Shown in pieces: positions 35,452 to 37,491 of a stretch of 37,491 bases of DNA. The first letter of the stretch is position 1, and each line of letters begins with the position of its first letter. Both the position numbers and the translations under genes were made by a program. A model generated the notes under the pieces. It saw nothing but the letters and a program-made list of their open reading frames with translations, searched no databases and was not told the DNA's origin. The DNA comes from CAYQAJ01 sp964415245 (GTDB lineage: Bacteria; Planctomycetota; Planctomycetia; Pirellulales; Pirellulaceae), in the NCBI GenBank assembly GCA_964415245.1, contig CAYQAJ010000016.1, positions 1 through 37,491 on the forward strand. Direction: 5' to 3'.

Positions 35452-35620
35452 GGTTTTCAGTGTTCAGTGTTCAGTCGGAGCAAGTGCGTTGTGCCGTGAA
35501 ACACCGGCGCCGCAAGTGTTGCTAACGTCGAAGACGTCCATCAACCACCAACCACTAACAACGGACAACTGACCACGGACAACCGACAACCCCTCCCCTC
35601 CGAACTGAAAACTGAAAACT
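35452..35620. repeat. Composite intergenic repeat bracketing the leader of the glycosidase gene
   Basis: TTTTCAGTGTTCAGTGTTCA words (35454-35475), then GGAGCAAGTGC (35477-35487), then ACGGACAACTGACC words (35560-35590), then the inverted form ACTGAAAACTGAAAACT (35604-35620). The first and last modules can pair across about 130 nt. The last module ends next to AGAGG, the ribosome-binding site of the gene at 35631. Confidence 0.8.
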
Positions 35621-35630
35621 AGAGGCCCCC

Positions 35631-37163
35631 ATGTCGACCACCCGCTTCCTGACCCTGTCGCTCGCTATCTCACTAATCGTCTGCAGCGCGTCCCCCGCCT
35701 CCGCCCGCGCCCCGCTCGCTCTCAATCTCTCCGGCGTCGTCGATTGGTCGAGCGAGATCGTGTTCGTCGACGTGTTCAAGGCTTCGCGCGCCTGGATCAG
35801 CCAGGCCGAGGGCAAGCCGTGGGGGCGCGGCGGGCCGCTCGACGTCGACGACCGCGGCAACGTCCGCCGCCTCGCGCCGGGGCAGTATGCCGAAACCGTC
35901 GTGTTCACCGACTTCGGCGATCGATTCCCCACCGGCACGTATACCTGCCTGTACGACGGCACCGGCGAAATCGGCCTCACCGGCGATGCCCGCATCACGA
36001 AGCGCGAGCCCGGCCGCCTGTCGGTCGAAATCAAACCCAAGGACGGGAGCGTGTTCCTCCGCATCACCCGCACCGACCCCGACGACCCAGTGCGCAACAT
36101 CCGCCTCATCATGCCCGGCCACGAGGACACGTACGAGAAGCAGCCGTTCAACCCCGAATTTCTCGCCCGCTGGAAGGGGTTTCAGGCGCTGCGCTTCATG
36201 GACTGGGGCTCGACCAACAACTCCGAAATCGTCACCTGGAGCGATCGCCCCACGCCCGCCGATCATTCGCAGGCCCTCAAAGGGGTCGCGGCCGAGTACA
36301 TGATCGAGCTGTGCAACCAGCTCCACGTCGATCCCTGGTTCTGCATGCCGCACCGCGCCGACGACGACTACGTGCGCGGGCTTGCCCGGCTCGTGCGGGA
36401 GCGGCTCGATTCGGACCGCAAAATCTACATCGAGTACTCGAACGAGTGCTGGAACGGCGGATTCGGCCAGGCCGGCTACTGCCGCGATGAAGGCAAACGC
36501 TTGGGCCTGAGCAACAACGACTACGAGGCACAGCTTCGCTACTACTCCCGCCGTAGCACCGAGATATTCGGCATCTGGGAGAAAGAGTTCGGCGGGCACG
36601 ACCGACTCGTGCGCGTATTGGCCACGCAATCGGCCAATTCCTGGACGGGCACCACCGTGCTCGACTATCAGGACGCCGCCAAGCACGCCGACGCCATCGC
36701 CATCGCCCCCTACTTCGGCTACCGCTGGGGCAACCCCGACCGCGCCGCCGAAGTGGCCAAGATGACGCCCGATGAGCTTATCAAGGCGCTCGCCGAAGAC
36801 GTGAGCCAGAGCCGCCGCAGTATGGAAGAGTATGCCGCGCTGGCCAAGAAGCACGGCCTCAAACTGATGGCCTACGAAGGCGGCCAACACCTGGCCGGCC
36901 ACGGCGGCGCCGAAAACAACGACGCACTCACCGCGCTGTTCCACGCCGCCAACCGCCACCCGGGCATGAAAGACCTCTACACCCGCCACCTTGCCGACTG
37001 GAACGAAGCGGGCGGCGACCTGTTCTGCGTCTTCTCCTCGATGGGCCGCTACTCCAAATGGGGAAGCTGGGGCCTGTTAGAAAATAGCGCACAAGACCCA
37101 CTCGAAGTGCCAAAGTACCAGGCGATTCACGAGTACCTGAGCGCGTCGGCAACGCAGCGCTGA
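35631..37163 (+). CDS. Secreted clan-A-like glycoside hydrolase (cellulose-binding protein type)
   Basis: The protein has 510 residues. A signal peptide covers 1-26 (LTLSLAISLIVCSASPASA). The N-terminal part (30-165) is beta-rich. The rest reads as a TIM barrel, with KIYIEYSNECWNG carrying an NE pair (Asn271-Glu272, probable acid/base) and KLMAYEGGQH carrying Glu416 (probable nucleophile), as in retaining clan GH-A enzymes. I do not recognise the exact GH family, so the substrate (an arabino- or gluco-polysaccharide) is open. The ATG at 35631 follows AGAGG. It is preceded by a composite repeat that could fold over the ribosome-binding site, and by a secreted oxidoreductase gene. Confidence 0.8.
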   Translation: MSTTRFLTLSLAISLIVCSASPASARAPLALNLSGVVDWSSEIVFVDVFKASRAWISQAEGKPWGRGGPLDVDDRGNVRRLAPGQYAETVVFTDFGDRFPTGTYTCLYDGTGEIGLTGDARITKREPGRLSVEIKPKDGSVFLRITRTDPDDPVRNIRLIMPGHEDTYEKQPFNPEFLARWKGFQALRFMDWGSTNNSEIVTWSDRPTPADHSQALKGVAAEYMIELCNQLHVDPWFCMPHRADDDYVRGLARLVRERLDSDRKIYIEYSNECWNGGFGQAGYCRDEGKRLGLSNNDYEAQLRYYSRRSTEIFGIWEKEFGGHDRLVRVLATQSANSWTGTTVLDYQDAAKHADAIAIAPYFGYRWGNPDRAAEVAKMTPDELIKALAEDVSQSRRSMEEYAALAKKHGLKLMAYEGGQHLAGHGGAENNDALTALFHAANRHPGMKDLYTRHLADWNEAGGDLFCVFSSMGRYSKWGSWGLLENSAQDPLEVPKYQAIHEYLSASATQR

Positions 37164-37491
37164 CCATCGCCAAAGCGTCATTTCTGCGCAGCTCGAAAGC
37201 CAGTGGAGCAGGCACGTTCCGCGTGCCAGGCGCGTGCTTTGGCGTCGGCGCGATGCAATAATGGCATGTCACCGAGCACATCTCGGGAGGCTAACTGCCG
37301 CGCCCTGGACGTTCCGCTATGTATCGCTTCGTCTTTCTCCTCTGGTCCTTACCGACGCTCATTGAGCGCGCGCCGGACATCGCCAAAGCCTTGCGGGATC
37401 AACAGCCGATCGGAACGAGAATAGGTCAGGCGTTTCATCCCGTCTTATTCACCAGCGCGCTGTTTGTGAGATGAATCCCACGTGTGGTTCC
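37164..37491. other. Gene-free end of the window
   Basis: No supported gene. A 51-codon frame starts at 37319 (MYRFVFLLW...) and ends at 37474, but it has no ribosome-binding site or recognisable features. A GGCACG-TTCCG-CGTGCC hairpin lies at 37211-37227. Confidence 0.4.
37211..37227. repeat. GGCACG/CGTGCC hairpin, second copy
   Basis: A 6-bp stem with a 5-nt loop lies 47 nt after the glycosidase stop. Its stem is identical to that at 11592-11609 after the cyclase gene, which suggests a dispersed palindromic element near gene ends. Confidence 0.65.

Noticed and set aside
37319..37474. Small 51-codon gene (MYRFVFLLW...)
   Set aside because: No ribosome-binding site, no homologue that I recognise and low information; it could be real, but is not supported.

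Overview
The window reads as chromosomal DNA of a planctomycete, most likely a Pirellulales-type Planctomycetota. The evidence is the high G+C content together with several families typical of that phylum: a zinc-ribbon/DUF1559-like protein, a DUF1570-type metallopeptidase, a secreted protein with a planctomycete-style Cx4CH haem-like motif, tandem clpP genes, Tat-exported Gfo/Idh/MocA oxidoreductases and a giant polytopic membrane protein. A run of 10 N inside the largest gene shows this is a draft assembly. No rRNA, phage, IS transposase or CRISPR array is visible.

Layout. 1-2791 (minus): tRNA-Gly(GCC), trigger factor and two overlapping clpP genes (the second cut by the window edge), probably one protein-folding/proteolysis operon behind a good promoter. 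2792-3662 has no gene. 3675-6761 (plus): an FHA protein and a lipoprotein of the thioredoxin/DUF255 (YyaL) type. 6780-7988 (minus): a C45-like Ntn-hydrolase. 8313-9083 (plus): a cyclophilin-like lipoprotein with altered active-site residues. 9286-10126 (plus): an MqsR/MqsA-like toxin-antitoxin pair. 10310-11308 (minus): an MnmA-like PP-loop enzyme. 11612-13372 (minus): an FHA-GAF-class III nucleotide cyclase, divergent from a roughly 2150-residue zinc-ribbon membrane protein (to 20380). 20833-24259 (plus): a DUF1559-like membrane protein and a DUF1570 peptidase. 24472-29171 (minus): rsgA, ftsH and a secreted Cx4CH protein. 29495-37163 (plus): acylphosphatase, an ABC-2 permease, an ABC exporter-like protein whose ATPase motifs are all altered, a Tat-exported oxidoreductase and a secreted clan-A-like glycosidase.

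The two most unusual themes are these. (1) The ABC half-exporter at 32062-33885 keeps the complete architecture but has substitutions in the Walker A, Q-loop, signature, Walker B and H-loop motifs. (2) A mosaic family of short, degenerate, often inverted repeat modules occupies many of the intergenic spaces (9.1, 10.1-10.3, 11.3-11.6, 20.4, 22.6, 24.3, 29.9 and 35.5 kb). The same words recur in different combinations; they include a 4 x 14-nt array, a 114-nt nested palindrome and a seven-tract G-quadruplex motif directly after a stop codon. Many small hairpins with 6-bp stems and about 6-nt loops accompany them.
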